Part shown: positions 63,538 through 64,000 of the stretch, piece by piece
Layout of the letters: each line of letters opens with the position of its first letter
Numbering within the stretch: position 1 is the stretch's first letter
DNA from: Rhodococcus oryzae
GTDB taxonomy: Bacteria; Actinomycetota; Actinomycetes; Mycobacteriales; Mycobacteriaceae
Assembly (NCBI RefSeq): GCF_005049235.1
Contig: NZ_SUMD01000006.1
Span: forward strand, 1-64,000
Reading direction: 5' to 3'
Length of the DNA stretch: 64,000 nucleotides
Made by a program: the position numbers and the translations under genes
The notes under the pieces: generated by a model
Databases searched by the model: none
What the model was told of the DNA's origin: nothing
What the model saw: only the letters and a program-made list of their open reading frames with translations

Positions 63538-64000
63538 TCAGCTCCGGCGGTAGCGCTCGCTGAGCATCGCGTGGTGCTCGGCCCGCCGAAGGCACTCCTC
63601 GCGGAGCTCCGGTGGGTCGAGCACCGTGAAGTCGACGCCGAAGGCGGTGAGCCATCCGGCGATGCCTGCGGCCGACTCGCCGCGCAGCTCGACCACGCAG
63701 CGGTCGCCGTCCGCCGACTCGAGCGCGCCCCAGTACTCGTCGACCATCGGGGCGATCTGCTCGAACGGCGCGTCCAGCAGCACCCGCGCCGTGACCTGGC
63801 TGAGGGCCCGGCTGATGCCGCGGGAGACGAACGCGGCGGCGTCGCCGGTCGGCAGCTCGCGCGGCGTGAACCGGGGTCCGCTGGGCGTCTTCGGGGTCAT
63901 CCGGTCCACCCGGAACGATCGCCAGTCCTCGCGGGTCAGGTCCCAGGCGACCAGGTACCACCGCGCCCCCGCCCGGACCAGTCGGTGCGGTTCGACCTCG
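63538..64000 (-). CDS. WYL-domain transcriptional regulator (5' end outside window)
   Basis: The leftward frame from 63538 is open to the window edge, giving about 154 C-terminal residues. GARWYLVAWDLTREDWRSFR and VDRM form the WYL core strand, followed by the WCX C-terminal extension (VLLDAPFEQIAPMVDEYWG...). WYL regulators usually carry an N-terminal HTH and sense nucleic acids or other ligands; the HTH would lie beyond 64000. An internal ATG (VDRMTP) is not the real start. Confidence 0.85.
   Translation of the reverse strand, partial: EVEPHRLVRAGARWYLVAWDLTREDWRSFRVDRMTPKTPSGPRFTPRELPTGDAAAFVSRGISRALSQVTARVLLDAPFEQIAPMVDEYWGALESADGDRCVVELRGESAAGIAGWLTAFGVDFTVLDPPELREECLRRAEHHAMLSERYRRS

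Overview
The window is high-GC actinobacterial DNA, most probably from a mycolic-acid-containing member of the Mycobacteriales close to Rhodococcus or Nocardia. The main evidence is a backbone in the same order as the Mycobacterium tuberculosis Rv0985c-Rv1010 segment: mscL, fmdB-type zinc ribbon, 5-formyl-THF cyclo-ligase, galU, glp (moeA1-like), rimJ-like acetyltransferase, glpR, then pmt, rsmI, pabB, then metG, tatD, rpfB, ksgA. Many starts are GTG, resuscitation factor RpfB and the Glp/GlpR cell-division pair are present, and a perfect match to the KstR (steroid regulator) operator is visible. The genus is an inference from synteny and style; no rRNA gene is present to settle it.

Layout. 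1-7.1 kb: conserved housekeeping block (mechanosensitive channel, folate, UDP-glucose, Glp/GlpR divisome pair, histidine phosphatase). 7.2 kb: tRNA-Ala(CGC). 7.4-30.4 kb: accessory block holding a CPBP protease, two paralogous secreted Ig-like repeat proteins, an aldehyde dehydrogenase, an SDR, a proline-rich lipoprotein that appears to start at ATT, an ABC exporter beside a two-component system, soxR with a SoxR-box-like site, arginine deiminase, ArsC, transporters, a lipase-like SGNH hydrolase, small regulators, a BCCT transporter and a FadD. 30.6-38.8 kb: backbone again (pmt, rsmI, pabB), split by a 1386-residue STAND NTPase/WD40 receptor-like protein divergent from a tiny membrane protein. 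38.9-48.9 kb: second accessory block with an SDR, the remnant of an MFS gene beside its TetR, a frameshifted fragment of a DUF2786 gene, a two-flavoprotein operon with a divergent LysR, and two intact DUF2786 genes flanking a fadD19-like steroid side-chain ligase under a KstR box. 48.9-56.6 kb: metG, tatD, a frameshifted DUF6578-like gene between two copies of an intergenic palindrome, an amino-acid ABC importer, rpfB, ksgA. 56.6-64 kb: a tandem duplication of a small secreted-protein gene, a copper operon (copZ, secreted protein, copA), a divergent MFS gene with two CsoR-like operators between them, a TIGR03086/DinB-like protein and the start-truncated end of a WYL regulator.

The most interesting observations are: (a) the STAND-WD40 protein with two predicted seven-bladed propellers, a transmembrane segment and a divergent 37-residue membrane peptide behind a structured leader; (b) the tandem duplication after ksgA, in which the last codons of ksgA became the last codons of a secreted protein and the leader is conserved while the mature product is not; (c) the DUF2786 family in three states, one with a LexA-like box at its start and one a decayed partial copy; (d) the ATT start of the lipoprotein; and (e) clear operators (KstR, CsoR-like, SoxR-like and two unassigned perfect palindromes). 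All calls were made by eye from sequence; no alignments or database searches were run.
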